This document shows positions 7,582 through 16,074 of a stretch of DNA of 32,909 nt, piece after piece. Source of the stretch: JAYVIQ01 sp043770215 (GTDB lineage: Bacteria > Bacteroidota > Bacteroidia > Cytophagales > JAAEPT01); NCBI GenBank assembly GCA_043770215.1, contig JAYVIQ010000193.1:1-32909 (forward strand), read 5' to 3'. How positions within the stretch are numbered: position 1 is the first letter of the stretch; each line of letters begins with the position of its first letter. Below the pieces are notes generated by a model. It saw nothing but the letters and a program-made list of their open reading frames with translations. It was not told where the DNA came from and made no database searches. Made by a program: the position numbers and the translations under genes.

Positions 7582-8341
7582 ACGTACTTTTCCTTTTTTC
7601 CAAAAAAGCATTTACCCCCTCTTTAAAATCGGCTGTTTTCATACACTCGCCAAAAAAATGCGCTTCTGTTTCAAAACCATTTGAGTTAGAAGATGCCATA
7701 ATTGATTGTAAGGCGTAGTGAACCTGTATAGGTGGTTTTTTTGCAATTTGATTTATGATTTCATGACATTTAGCAATTAATTCATGAGGTTCTACAAGAT
7801 AATTTAGTAATCCTATTTGTAACCCTTCTTGTGCAGATACTGTTCTGGTAGTACATATTATTTCTAAAGCCCTCCCTTTCCCTACTAGGTGCGCTAGTCT
7901 TTGAGATCCGCCATACCCAGGCACAATACCTAGGTTTAGTTCTGGCTGCCCAAAAACAGCATTAGAAGACGCAACACGCATATGGCAGGCTAGTGCCAAT
8001 TCACATCCACCCCCAAAAGCAAAGCCATTTACGGCAGCAACTACAGGCAAAGGGCAATTTTCTATCAAAAACATAATTCTTTGACCTTCTTTGGCTATCT
8101 CTGTGCCATTTTCAGGTGTAAGCTGTATAAACTGGTTTATATCTGCGCCAGCTACAAATGCTTTCTCTCCTGCTCCAGTAAGGATAATGCCAGCAGCATC
8201 ACCTAATTTTATATGAGTAAAAAAATCACTTAGCTCACTTAGCGTCTCAAAATTTAAGGCGTTTAGTTTTTCTGGCCTATTTATTGTCAAAATTAGGGCG
8301 TTTTGTTCTTTCTGTACGCTTAAGTTTAGATATGAACCCAT
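7568..8341 (-). CDS. Enoyl-CoA hydratase/isomerase family protein (crotonase)
   Basis: The 257-residue protein has the standard crotonase length and motifs: KAFVAGADINQF (oxyanion-hole segment), NGFAFGGGCELALACHMR with the first catalytic Glu, and FGQPELNLGIVPGYGGSQRL with the second. Both catalytic glutamates of true hydratases are present, so it probably hydrates 2-enoyl-CoA (crotonyl-CoA or longer). The last residues KRKSTFKGQ are typical of short-chain enoyl-CoA hydratases. It may serve fatty acid oxidation with the fadB-like enzyme at the right edge, though it is not linked to it. It lies 90 bp downstream of the YjjG-like gene on the same strand. Confidence 0.9.
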   Translation of the reverse strand: MGSYLNLSVQKEQNALILTINRPEKLNALNFETLSELSDFFTHIKLGDAAGIILTGAGEKAFVAGADINQFIQLTPENGTEIAKEGQRIMFLIENCPLPVVAAVNGFAFGGGCELALACHMRVASSNAVFGQPELNLGIVPGYGGSQRLAHLVGKGRALEIICTTRTVSAQEGLQIGLLNYLVEPHELIAKCHEIINQIAKKPPIQVHYALQSIMASSNSNGFETEAHFFGECMKTADFKEGVNAFLEKRKSTFKGQ

Positions 8342-8431
8342 CTTAGATTATTATTGGTAAAATTTAAATTAATCACATTTTCATGGATACAGGTATCTTA
8401 CTTTTTATTTAAAAAAAAAGTAAAGGTTACG

Positions 8432-9130
8432 CTATGTAAACAAATGCAGTATATCTTGAATATTTTCTGAATAATATGTGCTTTCTATATTTTTTGTATA
8501 GCCCTGAGAATTTATCCATAGAGAATGAATACCCATATTTTTTGCTCCTTGTATATCTGTGTATGGATTATCTCCTATAATTAATGTTTTTTCAGGGTCT
8601 AATTGATAATGTGATAGAACATGATTGAAAAATTTTGCCTCAGGTTTTTTAGATTGAGTAGATTCTGAAGAAAAAATGTGTTCAAAGTATACATCTAACC
8701 CAGAATATTTAACTTTTTCTAATTGAACTTGATGAAAACCATTAGTAATCAAACAAATTTCAAAGGCATCTTTTACTAAATTTAGAAAATCTAAAGAATA
8801 TGGAAGTAGAGCCCCTTTTTTTGGGCATCTAAATAAGTATTTATCTTCCAGTGTATTTGCTAAAATGTCATTATTAATATCAAAATTTTGTAAAAGGTCT
8901 CTAAATCTACGAATCCTCATTTCCTCTTTACTTATTTTGTTTTGATCAAACAAATGCCATATTTCTGAATTTATTTTTAAAAATGTTGTAAAAAACAGCT
9001 CTTTATCTATAGATTTTAGTTCATGTTCATGTTCTAAATATAGTTCATAAAGCGTGTTTTTACAGTTTGTATTAAAATCCCAAAGGGTGTGGTCTAAATC
9101 AAACAAAAGGTGTGTGTATTTGGCTCTCAT
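8432..9130 (-). CDS. YjjG-family noncanonical pyrimidine nucleotidase (HAD)
   Basis: A 232-residue HAD phosphatase. Motif I is LLFDLDHTLWDF (nucleophile D11, acid D13), motif II ITNG, motif III lysine in QSKKPEAKFF, and motif IV IIGDNPYTDIQGAKNMG. The helical cap between motifs I and II and the full-length similarity pattern fit the YjjG/YfnB subgroup, which dephosphorylates noncanonical pyrimidine nucleotides. Its ATG follows directly on the TAA of the upstream arsR gene with no gap, so the two are co-translated. A role in response to what ArsR senses is possible but unproved. Confidence 0.85.
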   Translation of the reverse strand: MRAKYTHLLFDLDHTLWDFNTNCKNTLYELYLEHEHELKSIDKELFFTTFLKINSEIWHLFDQNKISKEEMRIRRFRDLLQNFDINNDILANTLEDKYLFRCPKKGALLPYSLDFLNLVKDAFEICLITNGFHQVQLEKVKYSGLDVYFEHIFSSESTQSKKPEAKFFNHVLSHYQLDPEKTLIIGDNPYTDIQGAKNMGIHSLWINSQGYTKNIESTYYSENIQDILHLFT

Positions 9131-9538
9131 TTATAGTTCTGGTAAGTTATATCTTTTTTGTAAGTTGTGTAAATGCCTCGTAGCCAAAGAATTGTTTGCA
9201 TACATGATTTTATAATTCTCTAAATCACGTATAACTAAATCATCTAACTCTATGGATTCTACTACTCTAGAAATAATATCTTTATATTCTTCTTTTATGA
9301 GGTAATAAATCCATTTCTCATGTTTTTTTTGATATAAAACTCCAGAATTTTTTAAGTATGAAACATGCCTAGAAGTTTTTGTTTGAGTAAAATCCAAAAT
9401 CATTTCTAGATCGGAAACACAAATCTCACCAAATCTAAACATAAGAGATAAAATTCGTAACCTAGATTCATCTGCTAATGCTTTATGGAGCACAGCTACT
9501 TTTTCTAGTCCCGAAACTTTTATCTTTTTTACTTTCAT
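9131..9538 (-). CDS. ArsR/SmtB family transcriptional regulator
   Basis: A 135-residue winged-helix protein. The N-terminal helices (KVAVLHKALADESRLRILSLM) are the ArsR signature, followed by GEICVSDLEMILDFTQTKTSRHVSYLKNSGVLYQKKHEKWIYY, the helix-turn-helix and wing. No CxC or other cysteine metal site is visible (only one Cys, in ICVS), so the signal may not be arsenic or cadmium. A long C-terminal extension follows the wing. ATG at 9538 is chosen; a TTG at 9556 would extend it by six residues. It shares its upstream region, with a perfect inverted repeat at 9561-9587, with the divergent envelope operon, and likely represses itself and that operon. Confidence 0.85.
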   Translation of the reverse strand: MKVKKIKVSGLEKVAVLHKALADESRLRILSLMFRFGEICVSDLEMILDFTQTKTSRHVSYLKNSGVLYQKKHEKWIYYLIKEEYKDIISRVVESIELDDLVIRDLENYKIMYANNSLATRHLHNLQKRYNLPEL

Positions 9539-9560
9539 TATAACTCTATGAATCAATTTA

Positions 9561-9587
9561 AAGGAAAATTAAGAATTAATTTTCCTT
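9561..9587. promoter_or_regulatory. Probable ArsR operator: perfect 12-3-12 inverted repeat
   Basis: Arms of 12 bases (AAGGAAAATTAA and its exact complement) flank a GAA centre. It starts 23 bp upstream of the arsR ATG and lies 37 bp before the divergent gene start at 9624. ArsR-family operators are typically 12-2-12-like inverted repeats overlapping their own promoter, so this is a likely binding site for the product of the adjacent gene. DNA binding is inferred. Confidence 0.6.
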
Positions 9588-9623
9588 AATACATAATAAT
9601 TATGCAATTTCACGTTATATACT

Positions 9624-10295
9624 ATGTTGAAAAAAGTTATTTTATTTATTCTACTTGCTACAAGTTTCTTTTTAGTTGCTCAAACAACCGTAGGGAATCA
9701 AAAAAAAGTCATTCAATTTTCGGGTATTGTAGCAGAGGGAGATTCACTTTATGGCATACCAGGTGCCGCCATCATATGTTTAAGTTCTAATACTGGAGCC
9801 AACTCTAATATGATGGGCTATTTTAGTTTGCCCGTTTTTGAAGGAGATAGTATTTTAATTGCTGCTTTTGGCTATAAAAAAAGGAATTTAGTTATACCAA
9901 AAGATTCTGGTTATAGTTACTCTGTAATGATTCAGTTACAAACAGATACCATAAAATTACCCGAGGTAGTACTTACAAAATTTCCTTCAGAAGAAATTTT
10001 TAAAGAAGTTATTTTGTCTATGGTTGTGGAAAACAAAGTAATTTATGACAACATGGAAGAAAATTTAAATGAACAAATAATGGCACGACTTATGCTTAAA
10101 TCAGATGTGCCTCCATCTATGTCATTTAAATATTTTATGGATAAACAAGCTTCGGCTTCGCAAACGAAATATGTGATTACTATGAACCCATTGACAGATC
10201 CTTTTGCTTGGGCAAGGTTTTTAAAAGAAGTTCAGTATCAAAAAAATAGGAAAAAGCAATTAGAAAAAGAGAAAAATAGCAATAAAAATTATTGA
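9624..10295 (+). CDS. CarboxypepD_reg-like domain envelope protein
   Basis: The 223-residue protein has a signal peptide (residues 1-20, ending VAQ) and then a carboxypeptidase-regulatory-like beta sandwich (about 28-110): FSGIVAEGDSLYGIPGAAI, SNMMGYFSLPVFEGDSILIAAFGYKKR and the LPEVVLTKFPSEEIFKE segment that usually follows. The C-terminal part is helical and charged, with a Lys-rich tail. Such domains are common in outer-membrane-associated proteins of Bacteroidota; none has a known catalytic role. It is the first gene of an operon with a Wzz-like protein and an O-antigen ligase-like protein, so it may help assemble or anchor a surface glycan. Its TGA overlaps the next ATG by one base. Confidence 0.75.
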   Translation: MLKKVILFILLATSFFLVAQTTVGNQKKVIQFSGIVAEGDSLYGIPGAAIICLSSNTGANSNMMGYFSLPVFEGDSILIAAFGYKKRNLVIPKDSGYSYSVMIQLQTDTIKLPEVVLTKFPSEEIFKEVILSMVVENKVIYDNMEENLNEQIMARLMLKSDVPPSMSFKYFMDKQASASQTKYVITMNPLTDPFAWARFLKEVQYQKNRKKQLEKEKNSNKNY

Positions 10296-10954
10296 TGTTA
10301 AAAGAGAAGATTTTTTATGATGAAATTCCAGATGCTCTTTTTAGAAAGATGTTTAGAAAAAATGCTGTATCTTTTAGTCTGCTTTTCTGCATAACAATTA
10401 TTTCCTCTTTATTTTTTTGTTTTTTTGTGATGCAAAATAAACAAAGCATCAAAACATATATATATATAAAAGATAAAGAAGTAAGAATAAAATCTAAACA
10501 AGTAGAGCATCAAAGACTAATTCGCTTACTTAAAAGTGATTTGGTTAGAGATCAAGTTGTGAAATCTAACCACTTAATAAAAACCTATAAATTAGATACT
10601 AACTACAAATATTATAAAATACAATTGGACAAACATCTTTATGATAACATGAAAATAGAAGAGCAAAACAATGAAACTATTTTGGTTATGTTTAAAAATG
10701 AAAACATAAATGTAACAAGACAAACCATTTCTGACTTGCACAAGTATGCTTTAAGGGCACTTAAAAATGAGTTTGGAAACGAATCTTTACAAATAGTTAC
10801 AGAAAAGTACCAGTTAGATAATGGTTCTAATTCATGGTTTAAAAAGGCATTTTCATTAATTGTATTAATTAGCTCACCTGTACTTCTTATGTTTGTTTTA
10901 TTTATGGCAATTAAAGAAAAAATTTTGTTGAATTTTAAAACATCTGTAAGATAA
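10295..10954 (+). CDS. Wzz-like chain-length or export protein
   Basis: A 219-residue protein with a membrane helix near the N-terminus (about 24-46), an extracytoplasmic helical part and a second membrane helix (about 185-206), which is the topology of polysaccharide co-polymerases. The segment LLKSDLVRDQVVKSNHLIKTYKLD resembles the S-x-x-L-x-x-x-V-I-x-x-x-x-L-x-x-x-Y pattern of Wzz proteins. It lacks a kinase domain and is shorter than classical Wzz. ATG at 10295 overlaps the previous TGA by one base; a TTG at 10292 is less likely. Neighbours (a CarboxypepD_reg protein and an O-antigen ligase-like protein) support a role in surface glycan assembly. Medium confidence on function. Confidence 0.65.
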   Translation: MLKEKIFYDEIPDALFRKMFRKNAVSFSLLFCITIISSLFFCFFVMQNKQSIKTYIYIKDKEVRIKSKQVEHQRLIRLLKSDLVRDQVVKSNHLIKTYKLDTNYKYYKIQLDKHLYDNMKIEEQNNETILVMFKNENINVTRQTISDLHKYALRALKNEFGNESLQIVTEKYQLDNGSNSWFKKAFSLIVLISSPVLLMFVLFMAIKEKILLNFKTSVR

Positions 10955-11001
10955 AACAGCCTCTAAAATATGGACTATTAGGAAGTAGCGCTGCCATAGG
11001 G

Positions 11002-12375
11002 TTGCTGCTTATAATGGCGAGCGTAATTTTTCAGTCGCATCCCCTTTTGTTTGTTTCTATATGTCTTTTGTTGCCTATTTCTGTATATCTTTTCTTGTTT
11101 GAGTTTAAGTATTTGTATTTTTTTATGGTTTTTTCTTTACCACTATCCATCCATCTGGGAGATATAGGTTTGGGTGTAGGTCTGAGTATGCCTGGAGAAA
11201 TACTGATTGTTTTTGTATTGGTAGGTGTAGTATGGAGAATGATTTTTAAGTTTGAAGCGTATAAATTAATTCTGTTTCATCCTATTTCTTTATTACTAAT
11301 AGCGCAACTAGTTTGGATGTTTTTTTGTACAATTACAAGCGTAATTCCTGAAGTATCTTCCAAATATCTTCTGCTAAAAATAATTTATTTATTGGTTTTT
11401 TATGTATACGGGGCACGGTTGTTTTTAGAGTCTGGTAGGCTTAAAACTTTTGTTTTAATATATCTTTTAGGGTTAATGCCAGTTGTATTTTTTACATGGT
11501 ACAATCATTATGTATCTGGTTTTTTTTCTTTAGAATCATCAAACAGAAATTGCTACCCTTTTTTTAATGATCATACAATTTATGCGGCATGTTTGGCTAT
11601 GTTGTTGCCTTTACTTTACACTTTCGTATCTCAAAAAAAACACATCTTTTTTCTTATAATTTCTTGTATTTTGCTAACTGTTGGATTGTATTTTTCCTTT
11701 TCAAGAGCGGCACTTGTAAGTGTTGTTGTTAGTAGTATATTATTTTTGTTTTTATTTTTTAGAGTAAAACTTAAGATTTTTGTAATCTCTTTTGTTATAC
11801 TTTTAATTGTAAGTACGGCTTTATTTTTTTATGTAAAAAAAGATTTCTCTTGTAATAACGCATCAAAAAGAACTGATTTTTCTGCTATGGCATACAGTAT
11901 TCTAGATTCTAAAAATCAATCAAATATTGAAAGATATAACCGTTGGGGAAGCGCATTTAAAATGTTTTTAGAAAAGCCAATAGTGGGTTTTGGGCCAGGT
12001 ACTTATATGTTTGTTTATGGGCGTTATCAAGACAATAAAACAGAAATAAGTGTTCATGATGCTTCTATGGGAGGAGCTCATTCCGAGTATCTAAAGCCGC
12101 TAAGTGAAGAAGGGTTTATTGGTTTTGTTTTAGTCCTAGTTATTCTTGTAAGTGTGTTTATTAGAGGGTATCAGCTTAGTTTAGTCCTTGTAGGTATAAA
12201 AAGAAAAATACTGATAGGGGCAATTGTGGGGCTTTCTACATATTATGTGCATGGGGTTTTTAATTTCTTTTTAGATACTGACAAAGCCGCAGTACTTTTT
12301 TGGGCATTAAATGCATATATAGTTGCTCTAGATATTAGATATACATACACAAAAGAAAAGCAAATTCATATTTAA
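11002..12375 (+). CDS. O-antigen ligase/polymerase family protein (Wzy_C-like)
   Basis: A multi-spanning membrane protein of about 457 residues with the O-antigen ligase family features: FSFSRAALVSVVVSS in the middle, then RYNRWGSAFKMFLEKPIVGFGPGTYM, the conserved periplasmic loop with HSEYLKPLSEEGFIGF, and more helices at the end. It would join or polymerise glycan units in the periplasm. No ATG exists at the natural start: open frame continues upstream to 10939 and encodes KQPLKYGLLGSSAAIG, which completes the first membrane helix. An ATA codon at 10951 overlaps the Wzz-like stop as ATAA. The TTG at 11002 and ATG at 11014 would cut off those residues. It ends 24 bp from the convergent psd gene. 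Confidence 0.85.
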   Translation: MLLIMASVIFQSHPLLFVSICLLLPISVYLFLFEFKYLYFFMVFSLPLSIHLGDIGLGVGLSMPGEILIVFVLVGVVWRMIFKFEAYKLILFHPISLLLIAQLVWMFFCTITSVIPEVSSKYLLLKIIYLLVFYVYGARLFLESGRLKTFVLIYLLGLMPVVFFTWYNHYVSGFFSLESSNRNCYPFFNDHTIYAACLAMLLPLLYTFVSQKKHIFFLIISCILLTVGLYFSFSRAALVSVVVSSILFLFLFFRVKLKIFVISFVILLIVSTALFFYVKKDFSCNNASKRTDFSAMAYSILDSKNQSNIERYNRWGSAFKMFLEKPIVGFGPGTYMFVYGRYQDNKTEISVHDASMGGAHSEYLKPLSEEGFIGFVLVLVILVSVFIRGYQLSLVLVGIKRKILIGAIVGLSTYYVHGVFNFFLDTDKAAVLFWALNAYIVALDIRYTYTKEKQIHI

Positions 12376-12399
12376 AAAAAAAATGTTAAGACCTTCGTT

Positions 12400-13059
12400 T
12401 TATCGCAACTCTGCAATTATAGTTCTGCCCCCTTTTGTTTTCTCCCCTAGTGTCACATTTATTTTGCTTCCAACAGGCACATAAATATCTACTCTACTAC
12501 CAAATTTAATGAATCCCATCTCTTCTGATTGTTTCACTTCATCATTTGGTTTTAAGTACCAACATATGCGTCTTGCTAATGCACCGGCTACTTGTCTAAA
12601 CAATATTTCTATGCCTGCATTGCTTTTGACAACCGTAGTAGTACGCTCGTTTTCTGTGCTAGATTTAGGATGAGAGGCAACAAGATATTTGCCTTCGTGG
12701 TATTTAAAATAGGTAACTATTCCACCAATTGGATTTCTATTTACATGCACATTTAGTGGGGTCATAAATATAGATATCTGTGTTCTTTCATCTTTAAAAT
12801 ATTCAGACTCTACTACATTTTCTATTACAACTACCTCACCATCTGCGGGGGCTATGACTAGGTCTTCTCCTGTTATTTTTGTGAAACTTGGGTTTCTAAA
12901 AAATTGCAAAAAGATAAGCCAAACAAAACCAAGAGCAACATATACAATACTGCTTATAGTACTAGATTCTATAAAACTATGGGTTAAATAACCACAGCCT
13001 AATGCAATAATTAATGTTATTATTAGAAATTTGTGGCCTTCTTTATGAATTATTGACAT
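12400..13059 (-). CDS. psd: Phosphatidylserine decarboxylase
   Basis: It forms phosphatidylethanolamine from phosphatidylserine at the membrane. The 219-residue short form has two N-terminal membrane helices (about 11-29 and 35-52), then PADGEV (D73), MTPLNVHVNRNP with H105, and the autocleavage site FGSR at about residues 186-189, where S188 would become the pyruvoyl group. The D-H-S triad needed for self-maturation is thus present. It follows cdsA on the same strand (103-bp gap), and the two enzymes belong to the same pathway from phosphatidate through CDP-diacylglycerol. Phosphatidylserine synthase is not in the window. Confidence 0.93.
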   Translation of the reverse strand: MSIIHKEGHKFLIITLIIALGCGYLTHSFIESSTISSIVYVALGFVWLIFLQFFRNPSFTKITGEDLVIAPADGEVVVIENVVESEYFKDERTQISIFMTPLNVHVNRNPIGGIVTYFKYHEGKYLVASHPKSSTENERTTTVVKSNAGIEILFRQVAGALARRICWYLKPNDEVKQSEEMGFIKFGSRVDIYVPVGSKINVTLGEKTKGGRTIIAELR

Positions 13060-13162
13060 TGTGTTATACTAAAGTGAAATGATAATTAATTACTTTTTTC
13101 AATACGCAATATACGTAGCTATTTTTATAGAATCACAATCAATTTATATTTGTGTTAGTATT

Positions 13163-14008
13163 TCACAAAAATAATTGAGCTATATATGCAAATGGCAAAG
13201 CGAAAATTAGGGCATCAAAACGATCTAAAAAGCCGCCATGACCAGGCAATATTTTCCCTGAATCTTTTACACCTAAATTTCTTTTTATTTGCGACTCTAC
13301 TAAGTCGCCTAGAATGCCTGAAACACTAATAAGTAGTGTAAAAAAGAACCACCAATATAAAGGGTAATCTGCTTTTGCTATGTATGTTGCGTATATATAT
13401 ACAATTATGAGTGCCAAAACAAAACCACCTACACTGCCTTCTAGTGTTTTGTTTGGAGAGACTCTTTGAAACAACTTTGTTTTTCCAAACAGTTTTCCAG
13501 CAAAATAAGCTCCCGTATCATTTGACCAAATAATAAGAAAAATACCTAATACAAGGTATCTATTATAATTCAATTGCTCGTATGAGGACTCTCCTTTGGA
13601 TGCCAACAATAGCATACAACAAGGTACAGATATATAGATAGTTCCTAAAAAAGTAATGCCTAAAGATTCTATGAGCTTACGTTGGCTATCAAAAAGTAAA
13701 ACAATAGGGATAGACATAAACAATGCAACCGCTAAAGCAATTAAATGATTTGTTAGTAAACCTACATTGCTTAAATACACTAAAAAATATAAAGATAACC
13801 CAAAGGCAAGTCCAAGCCATTTTAATGGGCTATATTGTTTTGTAATGGTATAAAACTCATTCAGTACCAAAAAGAGCATAAGCCCTATAATGCCAGAGAG
13901 CGTTTCATAATTATAAACCAGCATAAAAATTAAAACCGCCGATCCTAAAATTCCTGTTGCTAATCTTAATGCAAGATTTCTGTTTAATAAGGTTGATCTA
14001 GAACTCAT
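13163..14008 (-). CDS. cdsA: Phosphatidate cytidylyltransferase (CDP-diglyceride synthase)
   Basis: This integral membrane enzyme makes CDP-diacylglycerol from phosphatidate and CTP, the branch point for phospholipids. It has 281 residues with about eight membrane helices. Characteristic stretches are SNDTGAYFAGKLFGKTKLFQRVSPNKTLEGSVGG and the signature GVKDSGKILPGHGGFLDRFDAL near the C-terminus, with the Asp residues that bind metal. It lies between a CPBP protease gene (63 bp upstream) and psd, all on the minus strand, so a lipid operon is likely. Confidence 0.95.
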   Translation of the reverse strand: MSSRSTLLNRNLALRLATGILGSAVLIFMLVYNYETLSGIIGLMLFLVLNEFYTITKQYSPLKWLGLAFGLSLYFLVYLSNVGLLTNHLIALAVALFMSIPIVLLFDSQRKLIESLGITFLGTIYISVPCCMLLLASKGESSYEQLNYNRYLVLGIFLIIWSNDTGAYFAGKLFGKTKLFQRVSPNKTLEGSVGGFVLALIIVYIYATYIAKADYPLYWWFFFTLLISVSGILGDLVESQIKRNLGVKDSGKILPGHGGFLDRFDALIFALPFAYIAQLFL

Positions 14009-14071
14009 TCTTTACAAAAGTTACGTTTTTTTGGCTAATTTTAAAATGCTTACAAGGATTTTTTTCTCCTT

Positions 14072-15037
14072 TCATACTTCTTTTTGAGCTGTTTTAAAAT
14101 AAGCATTGCTTTTAAGAATTAAAAAATAAAGCGTAGCCACAAAAGCTATAGAGCTGATAACTAAACACGTACCATTAATTGCGCCTTTAGATTCAATATT
14201 AAAGTTAATGATTTTAAGTTTTAATAAGAGGTAATAAACAATAGAAAGAGCATTATTTAAAAAGTGCAGTAGCACTGGAATCATGAAATTTTTAGAGTAA
14301 TGATAGCTTAAACCTAGTACAGTTCCTAACAATAACCTAGGTACAAAATCCGTTAAACTAAAATGCAAGCCACTAAAAATAAAAGCGCTAACAAGTATTG
14401 CAATTATAGGGTTCCATTTCATTTTTATAAGAATGTTTTGAAAAACACCTCTAAATATCAATTCTTCGCCCAGGGCGGGTAAAGCAGCTATAACAAGAAA
14501 AAGAGAAAAAGTCTGTCCTATGGTACGTACATTTAACATAGATTCTACCATTTTTTGTTGATTTCTTTCACTTAATAACATTTGCTTGCCAAACGCTCCA
14601 AAAAAACCATTCTCTATCCCAAGCACTGTAAATTCTCTTATTTTAAGGCTTAATGGGTAAATCAAAAAAATAAGGGCTACAGAAATAAAAATAAATATGG
14701 TTTGCTTAGATAGCTTACTTGAGGTATGAGTAAAAAAAGTCAAATCTTTTTTTACAACAAACTGCAAATATAGCAATGGTGCAAAAATAAATGATACCAG
14801 CATAAATACGCCTTGTAAAGCATGCGTAAAGTACACATCTGCATAAACAAAGTTAGGGTTACTGACTAAACTTTCCAATCTGCTAACCTCGAAACCAATA
14901 TGAGGCAAAAAGACCACCAATAAGGTTACTAATTGCCCTAAAAACAACCCTCCAATGATGTACATTATAAAAATGAAAAGCGAATTTAATGGTGTGATTG
15001 AAGTATTTTCTTCAGTGTTGTAGTCAAATTTATACAT
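14072..15037 (-). CDS. CPBP family intramembrane metalloprotease
   Basis: A 321-residue membrane protein with the three CPBP/Abi motifs: EELIFRGVFQN (catalytic Glu pair and Arg), FSGLHFSLTDF, and HFLNNALS. These proteins cleave or process membrane substrates; the target is unknown here. The start is ATG at 15037 (MYKFDYN). A longer open frame reaches 15241, but its extra 68 residues are the antisense of dusB and are not credible. It is placed upstream of cdsA and psd on the same strand and divergent from dusB. Confidence 0.87.
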   Translation of the reverse strand: MYKFDYNTEENTSITPLNSLFIFIMYIIGGLFLGQLVTLLVVFLPHIGFEVSRLESLVSNPNFVYADVYFTHALQGVFMLVSFIFAPLLYLQFVVKKDLTFFTHTSSKLSKQTIFIFISVALIFLIYPLSLKIREFTVLGIENGFFGAFGKQMLLSERNQQKMVESMLNVRTIGQTFSLFLVIAALPALGEELIFRGVFQNILIKMKWNPIIAILVSAFIFSGLHFSLTDFVPRLLLGTVLGLSYHYSKNFMIPVLLHFLNNALSIVYYLLLKLKIINFNIESKGAINGTCLVISSIAFVATLYFLILKSNAYFKTAQKEV

Positions 15038-15080
15038 CTTGTTGTAAATTTGAACTTTAATTGTCACAAAAACAATTGCT

Positions 15081-16073
15081 TTGGTAAAGATAGATACAAT
15101 AGAACTAGGAAATTTTCCACTTTTGCTTGCTCCAATGGAAGACGTAAGTGACCCACCATTTAGAGCAGTCTGCAAAAAAAATGGTGCAGATTTAATGTAC
15201 ACAGAATTCATTTCCTCTGAAGGATTGATTAGAGACGCCATAAAAAGCAGACAAAAATTAGATATATTTGACTATGAACGTCCTGTAGGCATTCAAATTT
15301 TTGGAGGAGATGAAGAAGCTTTGGCACTTTCTGCAAAAATTTGTGAAACTGTAAACCCAGACATCATAGACATAAATTTCGGTTGTCCAGTTAAAAAAGT
15401 AGTGTGCAAAGGTGCTGGTGCCGCAATCTTAAAAGATTTAGATGGTATGGTACGGCTTACCAAAGCTTGCGTAAATGCGGTAAGCAAACCTGTAACTGTA
15501 AAAACCAGATTGGGCTGGGACGAAAACTCAAAAAATATTGAAGAGGTAGCAGAAAGACTTCAAGATGTTGGTATAAAAGCACTTAGTATACATGGAAGAA
15601 CTAGAGCGCAAATGTACAAAGGAGAAGCAGATTGGACACTAATTGCCAAAGTGAAAAATAATCCAAGAATACACATCCCAATATTTGGTAACGGAGACAT
15701 TGATTCCCCTCAAAAAGCCATAGAGTATAAAAACAGGTATGGGGTAGATGGTATAATGATAGGAAGAGCTGCCATTGGCTACCCTTGGATCTTTAGAGAA
15801 ATCAAACACTATAGAGATACAGGTCTATTAATGCCTCCACCAACAATAGCAGAACGTGTAGAATCTTGTTTAGAACATTTCAATAGATCTATTCAATGGA
15901 AAGACGAAATATTAGGTGTTTTTGAGATGCGTAGGCACTATACAAACTATTTCAAAGGGCTTAGCCATTTTAAACCAATAAGAATGAAGTTGGTAGAGAG
16001 CCAAAATCCAAATGAAATACGTGAGATACTAGCTAGTATAAATCAGTTATTTACAGAAGAAAACATGATTTAG
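15081..16073 (+). CDS. dusB: tRNA-dihydrouridine synthase (DusB type)
   Basis: An FMN enzyme of 330 residues that reduces uridines in the tRNA D-loop. The N-terminus LLLAPMEDVSDPPFR, the DINFGCPVKKV motif with catalytic C102, VKTRLGW, LSIHGRTRAQMYKGEADW and IPIFGNGDI / DGIMIGRAAIG are all present. The start is TTG at 15081 (MVKI...), chosen because the family begins with this MVKI-x-x-IEL pattern and there is no ATG nearby. A perfect -7 box TAAATTTG (15045-15052) lies 28 bp upstream. It is followed after 1 bp by the M28 peptidase gene. Confidence 0.95.
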   Translation: MVKIDTIELGNFPLLLAPMEDVSDPPFRAVCKKNGADLMYTEFISSEGLIRDAIKSRQKLDIFDYERPVGIQIFGGDEEALALSAKICETVNPDIIDINFGCPVKKVVCKGAGAAILKDLDGMVRLTKACVNAVSKPVTVKTRLGWDENSKNIEEVAERLQDVGIKALSIHGRTRAQMYKGEADWTLIAKVKNNPRIHIPIFGNGDIDSPQKAIEYKNRYGVDGIMIGRAAIGYPWIFREIKHYRDTGLLMPPPTIAERVESCLEHFNRSIQWKDEILGVFEMRRHYTNYFKGLSHFKPIRMKLVESQNPNEIREILASINQLFTEENMI

Positions 16074-16074
16074 T

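Noticed and set aside
8398..8425. AT-only hairpin with ACTTTTT/AAAAAGT arms downstream of the YjjG-like gene
   Set aside because: Nine A-T-rich pairs only; too weak to call a terminator.
13145..13152. Exact TATATTTG -7 box on the plus strand between psd and cdsA
   Set aside because: It points against both genes, has no -33 partner and no gene follows; probably chance in AT-rich DNA.
15038..15241. 68-residue N-terminal extension of the CPBP protease frame
   Set aside because: It is the antisense of the 5' part of dusB; the ATG at 15037 gives a normal start.
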